From NCBI GenBank assembly GCA_030549335.1, contig CM060183.1, positions 24,688,552-24,752,551 on the forward strand: DNA of 64,000 bases. The letters are read 5' to 3'. The stretch's first letter is position 1. Every line of letters begins with the position of its first letter. This DNA is from Pontederia crassipes. Lineage: Eukaryota; Streptophyta; Magnoliopsida; Commelinales; Pontederiaceae. The notes under the pieces were generated by a model that saw only the letters and a program-made list of their open reading frames with translations, was not told the DNA's origin and made no database searches. Both the position numbers and the translations under genes were made by a program. Of the stretch, positions 51,503 to 64,000 are shown one piece after another.

Positions 51503-54028
51503 ATGTTTGCAATGCCAAACTCCAAATTATCTATGTATAGGTCCTTCTCTTTTGAAATCAATAAGGATATGGACATTTTGCATTTTGAAAATGAATTGGA
51601 AGACACACAAGAAATATGTGACAACGAAGACTTAGAGGTCACAGAACAAAGGTTTGTGCTTCCATGGTGTCAACTTGGATACCTTTTTATTTTCTTTGTA
51701 CTAACTTATGTTAATAAATTTTAGCTTGCCATTTGTTGAAGAAAATGAGATCCAATGTGAAGATAGGAATGACAAGACAATTACAACACCTTTTATTGGA
51801 ATGTTATACGAGTCAGAAGAACATGCATACAAGTACTATAATTCCTATGCAAAAAACATTGGATTCTCTGTGCGGAAGTCTTATAGTTTTAAATCTAGAA
51901 GGACAAATGATATTATTGGAAGAAAATTTGTCTATTCCAAAGAGGGGCGAAAGGATCTTACGAAGAAAAGGGACTTAGGCAAACTTGTCAAGCGTAGAAG
52001 AGATGATAGATTTGAATGTCAAGCATACTTAAAAGTTGGAGTAAGAGATGATGGCAAGTGGGAGATGAAGGCTTTCAAGGAAGAGCACACACATATTTTA
52101 GCTTTTCCATCAAAGGTATTAAGAATGAGGTCTCACTCAAAATTATCTACTAATTCGAAGCAAGTTATTTCAGAATTACATAATTGTGGATTTGGTCCAT
52201 CAAGTATTGCGAAAGTTCTCAAATATTCTGGCGAGACAACGATAACAACTCAAATTTGTGTTGACCATTTGAAAACAAGAAGAGTTGATAACATTGGTAA
52301 AGAAGCTATGCGTGTAATTATGCATTTCCAACAACGGCGAAGTAATGATCCAGGTTTCTTTTTCTGCTTCGAGGTAGATCTTGTAGACAAAATCACAATG
52401 AGTGTATTTTGGGCTGATGGCAGATCCAGAGAAAGCTATATGACTTTTGGAGATGTGATTTCTTTTTATACAACGTACAGGACAAATAAGTTTAGCATGC
52501 CATTCGCCCCATTAAGGGGAGTGAACCACCATATGCAATCTACATTATTTGGTTGTGCTTTACTTGCCGATGAAACAGAGGAGACATTTATTTAGCTATT
52601 TCGCACTTGGTTAGAGTGTATGTTCGGAAAATATCCTACAATGATTATTACTGATCAAGATGTGGCAATGGGTAATGCTATACAAAAAGTTTTTCCAAAT
52701 ACACGACACAGGTATTGCATTTGGCATATTCAAAAAAATGTTGTGTGCAACCTAAAAGATTTATTTGCACGAGGTGATTTCCATGAAGAATACAACAAAT
52801 GGATTGATAAGAGTGAGAGCATTGAAGAATTTGAGTTTGTGTGGACACTTTTTAAAGAAAAATATGACATTCCAAATGATCACTGGCTAGTGGGGATGTA
52901 CAACAAGCGACATCATTGGGTACCAATATATTTTCGCGACATATTTTGTGTAGGCATGCATACTACTCAAAGATCCGAGAGTATAAACTCCTTTTTCGAT
53001 CGATTTGTCAACTCTAATACCTCATTTGTTAAATTTGTTCATCAACATGAACAAGCCATTGCGTGTCGTCGTGAGGCCAAAGAAAAGGCAGATTTTATGA
53101 CTTTAAACTCTGTAGCTGCCTTATTTACAAAAAATCTCTTAGAAAAACATGCTGGGATGATTTATACTCAAAAGGTTTTTTCTAAATTTCAAGAAGAGTT
53201 TATGAGCTTTGCGGACTACTTTACACGAAAAATTTCAAAAGATTGTCAAAAGACTATATACTTAGTTTATCGAATGGGTACAGAAGATAGTCGAGGCAAA
53301 ATTGTGGAATATAGTCAACGAGAAAAACTTTCTATAACATGCTCTTGCAAAAAGTTTGAACGAGAGGGCATTTTTTGTTCAATATCATAAATGTCCTCTA
53401 TAAAAAAGGAGTTACAAGATTGTCCGAAGAATACATTCTCCATCGTTGGACGATTAATGCCCGTCATATGACAGCACATGTCTTGAATGATATTGCTTCT
53501 ACTTCTATGAATGAAGGACAACACATAACACCTATGCAGGAATGGGCTTGGCATGCTAATATTTGGAAACTTGATGGATTGGACTTGCGTTCATCTAATC
53601 ATTTAAAGTTTGGAACATCGGTTATAGTGGAGCTGATCAAGAATTTAGAAAATATGAAAATTGAAGATAGAAGAGAGAAAAATGAAAATGTGAATGAAAA
53701 TCAGCCTAAGGAGTTTGTTCATATTGTCCCAAGTGCACAAGAATTTGACTTCGTTATACGTGATCCTATTCATGTAAAATCTAAAGGATGCCCTAGAAAG
53801 TTAAATAGGATCAAATCTAGCATTGAGGCTTCGATGTCACAAAATGAGTCTAGAGTTACATGTAGTAAATGTGGTAAGAAGGGACATAATAGTCGTACTT
53901 GCCCGATGTTTAAGGTAAATAACTTTGTCGTTAAACAATAATACATTATCATTATGTTGATAATATTTTCTCTGTGCTATGAATAGGTTCCACATGATAA
54001 CAACAATATGTCACAAAATGATTCATGA
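51503..54028 (+). pseudogene. MULE transposase (FAR1 / MULE / SWIM / zinc knuckle), twice interrupted
   Basis: Exon 1 is 51503-51651. After a 73-bp intron the large exon runs from 51725 to 53914, and a last exon (53987-54028) ends in a stop. Domains in order: FAR1-type DNA-binding (YESEEHAYKYYNSYAKNIGF to CQAYLKV), MULE catalytic domain (FCFEVDLVDKITMSVFWADG, then the ITDQDVAMGNAI and RYCIWHIQKN region), SWIM zinc finger (CSCKKFEREGIFC), and a CCHC zinc knuckle CSKCGKKGHNSRTC. A TAG at 52593-52595 stands where a Trp is expected (before LFRTWLECMFG). One base is missing near 53383, where the SWIM His should be. Frame downstream continues as VLYKKGVTRLSEEYILHRW. The gene is otherwise full length and little diverged. 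It belongs to the FAR1-related plant MULEs. Confidence 0.9.
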
Positions 54029-54831
54029 TCAAGTTGTCCAAGCTTGATAGCTTCTTTTAAGTAATTTGATAGGCTACTGCTGCTTTCCTTTTCAATTTCA
54101 AGATTTTTGATGATCCATTTCTCAGTTGTCCATTGCAGATGGAAGGAGTGTTGCTAGTAGGAGTCCTTCGACCTAGTGGTTTGAAGTTCTCAGATCAAGG
54201 ATATGCTAGAGATGCTAGATACTCAATGATCATAAGAGATGCTAGATACTCCATGATCAAGGCTTGAAGTGATGATATTTTGGAATGGAGTCCCTGAACT
54301 CATTTCCTTTTTTAATCTTTCTGAAAGAGTAATGTTATGTTTTCTGTTAATGACTTAATGCTTCTGTGGAGTTCTGAACTCATTTCCATTGTCTGGAAGG
54401 AAGACTTTTCTCAAGGGAAAGTTCTGTATAAATCTCATTTCTGAAGTGAGCTGCAACATACTTATGGTCCTGAAATATCTCATATAATCCTGTCCATGAT
54501 AGATTTTCTTCTTGCAGTGGAAAAGATCTCATATACTCCCTCAAAGAAATATTTTCTAGAACCTTTGTGCACATTTAATTTTTTTTTGAACTATGATGTG
54601 GTTGTAGATATGTTTGCTGCATGAATGTTCAATTAAAATGACATTGTAATCCTGTAACAAACTATTTTGCTGCATGAATGTTTTGCTCCAGTGACCTGAT
54701 TCAGCAACACACTACCTCTAACTTGATGCTTAACATGATTGGTGTCTCCAAACATTTTGCAGCATGTTAACGTTGCTAGATACTTACAAACTTAGTATAA
54801 TTACATCATGTGGTTTCTGCTTCCTTTAGTG

Positions 54832-55063
54832 CTAAGATGACGAATTGAGGGCAGATAACAGCAGAGGAGAAAAGTAGGAAGGCATTGGTGGATACTCTAT
54901 ATCGTCCATCTTTCCCTCGACCATCTCTATAACCCTTCTGATTGATGGTCGATGACAGAACTTGTCGTCCAGTGGGATGTTGTGCGGCTTGATATCGAAG
55001 TGGACGATGCGAGTGTTGCATCTTCAATGCAAATACTCCAGCCCACGAACGATTGAAACCTCA
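54832..55063 (-). pseudogene. Captured receptor-like kinase fragment inside the MULE
   Basis: On the minus strand one frame reads IVRGLEYLH, then RIVHFDIKPHNIPLDDKF, the catalytic-loop region of LRK10L/PR5K-type receptor kinases. It passes directly into HRPSIRRVIEMVEG, the subdomain XI region near the kinase C-terminus, and ends with YPPMPSYFSP and a stop at 54832-54834. The segment that should lie between (DFG motif, activation loop, about 100 or more residues) is missing. One in-frame TGA follows LEYLH. This is a fragment of a host gene carried by the transposon, as known from Pack-MULEs. No promoter or start was identified, and it is very unlikely to encode a working kinase. Confidence 0.85.
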
Positions 55064-55355
55064 TAATGTCCGTGAGCAGTGTGAGTATGCAGTCATGAAC
55101 TAAATAGAAGAAATGAAATAATCTCTTTTAGATTTGAAAGAGTGAGTTATCATGCGGGAAGGCTAGGAGACATTTCCAAATGCTGAAGAAGTTTCTTTTT
55201 CTTTCCAAATGCTAAAGAGCAACATAACATTACAACACATCACTGCAAAAAGAGTCTCCATTCAACATAAGTTCTACAACACAGTCTCCATTCAACATAA
55301 GTTCTACCACAATGGATACGCATAAGTTCTAACGCACAACAGATACACAATAATA

Positions 55356-55793
55356 CTAAAACCTACATGACATTACTATAACGACTACAATGATACATAA
55401 TATTGTCGTTTTCCATGACATTCCACTTTCTTTAAACCTTTTACGCTCCATCACAAGTTGAGCTTCCAAATCATCTACTTTCTTTAACAAGCCATTGATT
55501 ACATTTTTGTAATGTTGTGAAATTGGTGAATCCATCCAACGAAAGTAGTTGCAAGCTCCATTTCGCTATAAAATATTAAGAAACGTGTTAGGAAAGTACT
55601 AAAAGAATGGAAAGAAAGGTACAAGTTTTGTTCAGTTCTTATGAAATTACTAAAAAAATTGAACTAATCATACCCCGTAATTGTGACAACAAAAAAATCT
55701 TCGTCCGGGATTAGCCTCAGTCCATGATAGCTTGATCATGGCTTGTATTTGACATTCACACTCGGGAAATATTATCGAGTGGCTTTCCAACAT
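55356..55793 (-). CDS. Small GRF-type zinc-finger protein with C-terminal membrane segment
   Basis: Two exons (55793-55674 and 55565-55356) with a 108-bp intron (GTATGA..TATAG) give an intact 109-aa protein. Residues 12-47 show a GRF-like finger: CEC, LSWTEANPGRRFFCC, then GACNYFRW. GRF fingers bind single-stranded nucleic acid in several DNA-processing proteins. A helical, coiled-coil-like stretch follows (LLKKVDDLEAQLVMERKR), then a hydrophobic tail at residues 94-105 (TTILCIIVVVIVMS) and the short end CRF. Small GRF-plus-tail proteins are common in plant genomes and often repeat-associated. It lies within the MULE, on the strand opposite the transposase, ~1.3 kb downstream of it. Function in transposition is unknown. 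The start is the only upstream Met giving the full finger. Confidence 0.8.
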
Positions 55794-56025
55794 TGCCTAT
55801 AAGAAATTGCAAAAAAGAAAAATCAACTATAGAAGCGTACCGTTCTTCTCATGTGAGGTCACAAGCTATAAATATTATCATTTTCTTCTCATGTTCTTCT
55901 CGTGTGATCAACTATAAAAATCAACTACAAGCCAAATATACTAACTGGATGTCACAAGCGTGTTGTTCTTCTCATGTGAGGTGATCAACTATAGAGGCAG
56001 CACATTTGAACAGCGAAAGGAGCAG

Positions 56026-56316
56026 CCACCGGCATCATTCGAAGAGGGAGCGGCAGTGATAGCAAGAGATCGGAGGGGGAGAGGGAGCAACGATAAGCAT
56101 CAGTAGTTCGAAGAGGGAAAGAAGCAAAAATAAAAATGGAGGAAGGAGAGGGAGCAGAGGCAAGCAGCAGCCACCGGCATTATTCGAAGAGGGAGCGGCA
56201 GTGATAGCAAGAGATCGGAGGGGGAGAAGGAGCAATGACGAGCATCAGTAGTTCGAAGAGGGAAAGAAGCAAAAATAAAAATGGAGGAAGGAGAGGGAGC
56301 ACAGGCAAGCAGCAGC
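56026..56316. repeat. 145-bp purine-rich tandem duplication in the MULE
   Basis: The unit with ATTCGAAGAGGGAGCGGCAG starts near 56037 and again near 56182 and is almost unchanged. It continues with GA-rich sequence to about 56470. Confidence 0.85.
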
Positions 56317-56699
56317 AGCAGATGGTCAATTTTTAGGGACAAGAATAAAAATAAAAGGATCATCCATCGATAGTATAGCCGTTCTTTTCGGGTGAGGATC
56401 ATCCACCGGGAGCAGAGATTGGAGGAAGGAGAGGGAGCAAAGGCAAGCAGCAGTAGTTCGAAGAGGGAGAGAAGCAAAAAAGATCGTCACTTTTTTTAGG
56501 ACGAGAATCATACGAAATGAAAGGATCTAAATGATAGCAAAAGAAAAGAACACATAGCAGGTGAGATGGGAGCGGCACGTCAGCGGAAGATGGAGAAGAG
56601 TAACATTCAACGTCGTTCGAAGAGGGATGGGTCGAGCGATAGCAGTGAGTTATTGTCTTTTGAAAAGGGACGAACGACGAGCAGCAGCGGCGATCGGGT

Positions 56700-56960
56700 A
56701 GCCCAGTAGAGATCCGCAAGCGATCTTCCTTTCAAGACAGAGCACCGTCAAGCAGCAACACTGGTCGGGCAGTTTGGCAAAGATTTTGGGAGCGGTCGTC
56801 CTTTGAAGATGGAGGATCGGCGAGCAGCAGCACCGATCGGGCTTCAAGACAGAGCACCGTCGAGCAGCAACACCGATCGGGCAGTTTGGCGAAGATTTAG
56901 GGAGCGGTCGTCCTTTGAAGATGGAGGATCGGCGAGCAGCAGCACCGATCGGGTAGTCCG
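56700..56960. repeat. ~112-bp tandem repeat inside the MULE right end
   Basis: The word GGGCAGTTTGGC occurs at 56767 and 56879, each followed by GGAGCGGTCGTCCTTTGAAG and GATCGGCGAGCAGCAGCACC. It mirrors the 77-bp array at the left end in position and GC content but is a different sequence arrangement. Confidence 0.8.
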
Positions 56961-57208
56961 GCAGAGATTTTGGGAGCGCCCAAATTTTTGGGGAAAATTT
57001 TGGGTGAGCGCGCGATTTAGTTTGGGGATGAGAGTGTATCACATGCAATTTCTTTTCCATTCAATCTGAGCCATTGATCGGACAAGGGATGAACAAGATG
57101 ATATTACTTAAAATGATCTTTCATCACACCATTGATTCCAAATCCAATGGTAGAGCGGCCGCTCTACACCAAGGTGTAGAGCGACCGCTCTACATATCCA
57201 TTTACCTC
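56961..57208 (-). repeat. Right terminal inverted repeat of the MULE with a doubled palindrome
   Basis: Reverse complement of the left end. It has an additional copy of the TAGAGCGGYCGCTCTA palindrome (57152-57168 and 57178-57194), separated by ACCAAGGTG, whereas the left end has one. The outer limit is set by the target duplication. Confidence 0.9.
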
Positions 57209-57217
57209 TATAATATT

Positions 57218-58077
57218 ACACATTTGGATTTAACATAATTCTTATTATATATTCATATATAACAAGAATTATTGTTGTATAAAATATTACATATTCTCTG
57301 TTTTCCTAAAATTTATTAGTATAGCTAAAATGTTTTCAACAAATATTACTTGAGATTTTCTTTTCGATTTCACCTTTGAAAGGTGGATGGTAGCACAAAG
57401 AGTTAGTTTTTGTGAGTTACATTTGTTTGTTTATTACAACGTTGTCTATAGTATGAATTAAGACTAGCCATCAAATACTAACGTATAATAATTTGAGCTC
57501 TATTATTTTCTTAGGATGATTGGTTAACATCTAATTTTGAGCATAGAAAAAACGTAAACCCTAACCAAACAAATTGCGTGGGAAGGCTGAGCAACCAACA
57601 TGTTTTTGTTTCTCACGCATACGTCAAATTGTGTAATAGACTAGAGAAAGCCACGCAGGGAACGCGCCACGTAAGAAGGATCACTGGAACAAAAATTGTG
57701 TACTCAGACCTTTTATTCTTAAAAAAATTCAATCCAATTACACTGGTGCTACATTAAGTGGCAACATTTCCATCCTGTCCAAAAAGATAGTAAACTGCGC
57801 TTCGCAGCCAATAAGTTTTAAGTTTGTTTGGCATGTTCACTAATTTCTCATGGGAGAACAAGCTTCTACTTCAAGAGCAATTGGTTATTGTATCCCCAAA
57901 TTTGTTATGTCAGCTGCCTTGTGTGAGCAACCAACACCAGTTACACCACCTAACACAAATATATATATATATATATATATACGAAGAAAGAAGACACAGA
58001 ATAAGGCGCCCAGCTACTGGTTACGTGCATAAGTCCACTCTTCATCTTTTACCATCAACTCGATCGGACTTACGCCC
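57218..58077. other. Upstream flank of P450 gene B
   Basis: No gene recognised. A TA run at about 57958-57980, ~100 bp before the start codon, may serve as the TATA region. The remainder is ordinary AT-rich DNA. Confidence 0.45.
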
Positions 58078-60529
<2,452 letters not shown>

Positions 60530-61010
60530 TTTGATTAGTGGGGAGATAATAATCGACCCTTTTTAGCATCAAAGAAACGGAAGAAATGAGAGGAAAAAAA
60601 ATATTCAAACTGAAGTGGAAGAGAAAACCTGGAGAAGATGAGCGGGAGGGTTGAAATGCACTATCTTCTCGTTGTTGAATATGAGTACAGCGTTTCGGCG
60701 TGTAGTCTACACGGTGCCTCTATCTTGACTTGGAGTAACGAATTAATTACTTCTGTTAGAAAAGGAGGCACTTAAATCTATTAAATTAAAATAAAGATAA
60801 ATAGAGAACTGAGACGATGCGCGCGCTGACGATCGAACGTGTCACCTCCCTTTAGAATAGTAAAAACTAAAAAGATTAGTGTACATGAATTAAGTACACA
60901 TTACTTAATGAACAAAAAATATATCATATTAAAGTCCATATGTCATATAGTTGACATTGGTCCACTTTACGAACAGTATACTCATTAATGATAACCCCTA
61001 TAGTATAAAT
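60530..61010. other. 3' flank of P450 gene B
   Basis: No gene seen. It contains the terminator region of the P450, without a clear polyadenylation signal by eye. Confidence 0.45.
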
Positions 61011-61250
61011 TGTTGGAACTCATACATCGTCGACGTCACAAGAGTTCGTGGCTTGGAATCATCGAACATTGCAGACTACCGAGCAGAGTTGCAGAGTTGT
61101 TATTGTGTCGCTGTAACAGTAGTAAATGACGATTTGATATATCCGTCTTCGTCTTGAATGAAATCTTTGAACTAATTAGTCGTAATACAATTCTAGTGTA
61201 TCATTTTTCTTCCCCTGCAACTGCTGCTTCTCTTCTCTGCTTTAGCGAGG
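61011..61250 (+). mobile_element. Ty1/copia LTR fossil (family A), copy 1
   Basis: It begins TGTTGGAACTCATACATCG and shares ~240 bp with the segment at 62767-63020, including GACGTCACA and CTGTAACAGTAGTAAATG. The end of the LTR was not fixed. Partial and old. Confidence 0.5.
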
Positions 61251-61387
61251 TTGATCGCAATCCCTCTGAACTCCTCTTCCCCGCGAGAGCTTTCTCGCCG
61301 TCGCTGCTGCAAGCTCATTGCCGGCTTTCTACGTCGCCAACTAGAGAGCCTCCAGCCAACATGGCACCCACAAGTCCGGGCCACGAT

Positions 61388-62757
61388 TGTTGAAAATAAC
61401 TTTGGAACAGGGGATTGAGACTAGAAAGAAAAACAAAAGAAAGTATGACGAGATTTTCATTGATCATCTCAAAGTTCAAACAAACTCTGATGGACAAAAA
61501 TTAAAATAGAAAACAATTTGCATCTCTCCTAATCAAATAATTAAACCAGCTGGAGATAAAAGTTTATCTCCTAATCAGAAAACTTATTAAATGTTGGAAT
61601 TTATAAGAAATATAAATCATAGAGGTTACGGAATATTTTTTACAGCGGAAGCGGATCGTCGGAATTTTTCCACGAACTCTTGTCAGATGCACTTGCATCT
61701 CGGGATCGAGAACCGAACCCAGGGAACATAATTATAGGCCACAGCACAAGCACAAGTACCTCTGGATGAATCTTTTTGAAAGCATCCAAAAGCATGTCAT
61801 GGACCATTGGTATTGGTCCCCTTTTATAGGCGATGGACACTTGAGCGATGAGGCATATCACTCGCGTCATTAATGTTGATTGTGCATATCACGTGCCATT
61901 AATGCTGATTATGCTATTTGTGTGATTGCACATATCACGCGCTTCACGCGTCATTAATGCAGATTGCGCATATCACAAATGCACAATCGTACGTCTTGCG
62001 AGAAAGACAATAACCATCTACTATCCCAGGTGGGTCACGCATATCCTGATAGTTTTCAACATTAACAAACAAATAAACTATCATGATTAAGTTTTCAACA
62101 TACTCCTCCCTTAATCCTAATAGTAATTCATATCACGCACTCCTAGCAAGTATCGCATAAAAGTTTTTATAAGTATATCAGCATGTTGCTCATTTGTGCA
62201 CACAAACTCAATAGTGATCTATTTTTTCACACATTTTCATATGAAATTAAATTTCGTATCAATGTGCTTACTTCGACCATGAAATAATGAATTCTTTATC
62301 CGTGCAATTGAAATTTGTTATCAACAAATAACTTCACTAGTTTCATTTCTTGTTAATTCTCCCAAGAAGCTCTTCAACCACAACGCTTGACATGTTGCTT
62401 CCGTCGCTGTCATGAATTCAACTTCACATGATGATAAGGCCACCGTCTTTTGCTTTTGGGAAGATTAGGGAACAAGACTTTTGTTGATATAAAATATCAT
62501 GCTTACAGTGCTCTTTCGATCATCCAAATCATCTGCTAAATCACTATCACTATAGCTTGTGATTTGATCCTCTTTTACACCTTTCTCATATGCAATGGTG
62601 TATAGTACTCTAAGTACCTCAACATATTCTTCACTTCCCTGCAATACATCCCATGCCCTTATGGCACTGAATGATCAAGTTTAGTGTGTAAAAAGATACT
62701 TTAAACTTCCAATGACACGACTTTTCATCCAAGGTTCCCTTTTTGGATCCTTGTGAA
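61388..62757 (-). mobile_element. Ty1/copia element fragment: 3' LTR plus RNase H region
   Basis: The LTR spans 61388-62100 (713 bp) with edges TGTTGAAAA..TTTTCAACA, inverted as expected. Just inside it, read on the minus strand, is a purine tract (AAGGGAGGAG), the usual position of the priming tract. The internal part to about 62757 encodes, on the minus strand, the end of the copia polymerase with the RNase H region. The rest of the element is missing. It is broken in several places and is an old fragment. Confidence 0.7.
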
Positions 62758-62766
62758 GTCTCACCT

Positions 62767-63020
62767 CTTGGAACTCATGCATCATGGACGTCACAGGAGT
62801 TCGAGGCTTGGAATCATCGGATGTTGCAGACTACCAAGCAGGTTTGCAGTGTTATTCTTTTGTCACTGTAACAGTAGTAAATGTCAGTTTGATATATCCG
62901 TCTCCTATTAGTATAAATAGGTGTCATTGGATGTAATCTTTGAACCAATTAATCCTAATACAATTTTAGTATATCATTTTTCTTCCCCTACAACTGCTAC
63001 TTCTCTTCTTTGCTTTTTTT
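62767..63020 (+). mobile_element. Ty1/copia LTR fossil (family A), copy 2
   Basis: A direct repeat of the segment at 61011-61250, somewhat diverged, with a TATAAATAGG promoter-like word near 62922. Its left edge is truncated at the junction with the copia fragment. Confidence 0.5.
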
Positions 63021-63827
63021 TTCCTACCTCCCGCGAAGGACACCTGAGCTCAGATTCTTGACATAAACAATTATAAGTTCTACTATCGTTTTTTTAGAGA
63101 AAATGGCGATCACTGACGTCAGTCAATTTGTCAGTGTTAATTATATGTTTGGTTGGAGAGTAGAAAAAGAGAAAAGAAAGAAAGAAAATAAAGAGAACAC
63201 GCGCAGAGGAATAAATTAATTTTATAATTACAAAGTCAAATATGAATTCGCTTCAAAAGAGTATGACAATCATTTTGGACTTAATAAAGAAGACGTGTGA
63301 TTCCATAATGCAACCGGTTTTAAAGATTGATTAGAAGATTATTAGTTTTCATAATAATAAGACAAAATATTTTATATGTGGTTCAAACAATAAGTCAGTC
63401 TAAGCATGAGCAGAAAAAATCACACATTAATGCTGTATGTAAAAAAAAAAGAGACTGAAAGCGTACTGTGAATATGATTGAACAACCTGCCTGCTTATTA
63501 AGAGGATCTATAATTGGATATAGTGTAAAATACGGAGATAACTCGATTTCGTAGAGATAAAAAAAAATATACTTTCGATGCCCAAGCTTTCAAAGTATGG
63601 TAGATACTGTTTTAGAACCTATATGAATAAGTGAAATTTTAAGAAAATTTGGCCTGAATTGTTGGAATCAATATAAATATTTTGTGACAGTGAAGCAATA
63701 AATTTAACAACCAAATCTTGGACAAGATATCGGCAAGAGAAACTGAAGAAGAAATATAAATAAGTACAGATGATGTGACGCAACTTTCATATAATTTTCA
63801 AATAAAACTATTATTAAAGTACAGGTT
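63021..63827. other. Intergenic region upstream of the window edge gene
   Basis: No gene recognised. It contains the 3' flank of the partial glycosyltransferase gene. Confidence 0.45.
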
Positions 63828-64000
63828 CTAACAGGTTATCACCACCTTATCCACAGCTGGCGAATTATCCTCCTCAGGGTCCTCTGCACATTCTTTTGCA
63901 ATGCCACTGACGCTGATTAGCTCCTCGAACAACCGGTTCATGTCCTCGTGCGATGACCCGCCTTCCTCCATGGCCTTCCTCGCCTCTGACGCGAGCTCCG
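63828..64000 (-). CDS. UDP-glycosyltransferase, C-terminal end (cut by window edge)
   Basis: On the minus strand the last 56 codons read ELASEARKAMEEGGSSHEDM followed by NRLFEELI and an acidic tail ending VVITC, with a TAG at 63828-63830. The ARKAMEEGGSSH word is the conserved end of plant family-1 (UGT) glycosyltransferases, which transfer sugar from UDP-sugars to small molecules such as steroids, flavonoids and saponins. The PSPG box that binds the UDP-sugar lies outside the window. Third codon positions are GC-rich, as in the P450 genes. It is 3.3 kb from P450 gene B and points towards it. The subfamily (UGT73-like is possible) is an inference from the motif alone. Confidence 0.75.
   Translation of the reverse strand, partial: ELASEARKAMEEGGSSHEDMNRLFEELISVSGIAKECAEDPEEDNSPAVDKVVITC

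Larger units (their letters stand above)
50278..57208 (+). mobile_element. Complete-ended Mutator-like element (MULE) with passenger genes
   Basis: A perfect 9-bp target duplication TATAATATT flanks it (50269-50277 and 57209-57217). Both ends start GAGGTAAATGGATATG (read inwards) and continue as terminal inverted repeats of roughly 230 bp. Inside are a FAR1/MULE-type transposase gene (plus strand) and, on the minus strand, a receptor-kinase fragment and a small GRF zinc-finger gene. Tandem-repeat arrays lie just inside both ends. The 6931-bp size, intact ends and long inverted repeats show a fairly recent insertion, but the transposase reading frame is interrupted twice, so this copy needs help from another. 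Confidence 0.95.

Noticed and set aside
54380-54574. 64-codon minus frame inside the MULE, perhaps another captured gene piece
   Set aside because: No family recognised and no splice or start evidence; retained only as a note.

Overview
The window is nuclear DNA of a flowering plant. It is AT-rich, repeat-dense and sparse in genes, and its real genes have short introns with GT..AG junctions. The host coding exons are clearly GC-richer at third codon positions than their surroundings, which leans towards a monocot; that is an inference. No RNA gene, CRISPR array or organellar segment was seen.

Host genes are few. (1) A GC3-rich single-copy-looking gene at 8.0-8.8 kb (minus strand) that I do not recognise and that shifts frame once. 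(2) A complete eight-exon cytochrome P450 at 27.4-29.9 kb (minus), 487 aa. (3) A second complete eight-exon P450 at 58.1-60.5 kb (plus), 494 aa. Both P450s look like the CYP90 family (CYP90B/CYP90G-like steroid side-chain oxidases) and share the same exon plan. (4) The 3' end of a UDP-glycosyltransferase at 63.8-64.0 kb (minus), cut by the window edge. Two steroid-type P450s and a glycosyltransferase in about 37 kb recall the gene types needed for brassinosteroid or steroidal saponin metabolism, but clustering as such is only suggested.

Most of the rest is transposable elements. From left to right: nested terminal-inverted-repeat elements (0.3-2.6 kb); two copies of a ~1-kb Harbinger-type non-autonomous family (5.2 and 8.8 kb); a decayed PIF/Harbinger element (9.8-15.6 kb) with a DDE transposase, a Myb/SANT protein and an RNase H1-type hybrid-binding protein with a C-terminal membrane segment; LTR-retroelement fossils (15.9-19.5 kb); a 1.6-kb mini CACTA element with perfect 3-bp target duplication (21.9-23.5 kb); a long foldback (24.7-25.2 kb); an LTR/leader fossil (25.4-26.4 kb); a 9.6-kb CACTA element with both transposon genes inserted into a TA microsatellite (30.9-40.5 kb); further CACTA ends (41.3 and 46.3 kb); Tourist-like MITEs (42.1 and 43.0 kb); a 2.8-kb Ty3/gypsy solo LTR with 5-bp target duplication (43.4-46.2 kb); a complete-ended 6.9-kb Mutator-like element (50.3-57.2 kb) with a perfect 9-bp target duplication; and Ty1/copia fossils (61.0-63.0 kb).

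The most unusual point is that the Mutator-like and the Harbinger elements, from unrelated superfamilies, each carry a ~110-120 aa protein on the minus strand made of a small nucleic-acid-binding domain (GRF zinc finger in one, RNA/DNA-hybrid-binding domain in the other) followed by a hydrophobic C-terminal segment. The Mutator-like element also carries a captured, internally deleted receptor-kinase fragment. The clear premature stops in the DNA-transposon genes are mostly readable as C-to-T or G-to-A transitions, as expected of methylated, silenced DNA.
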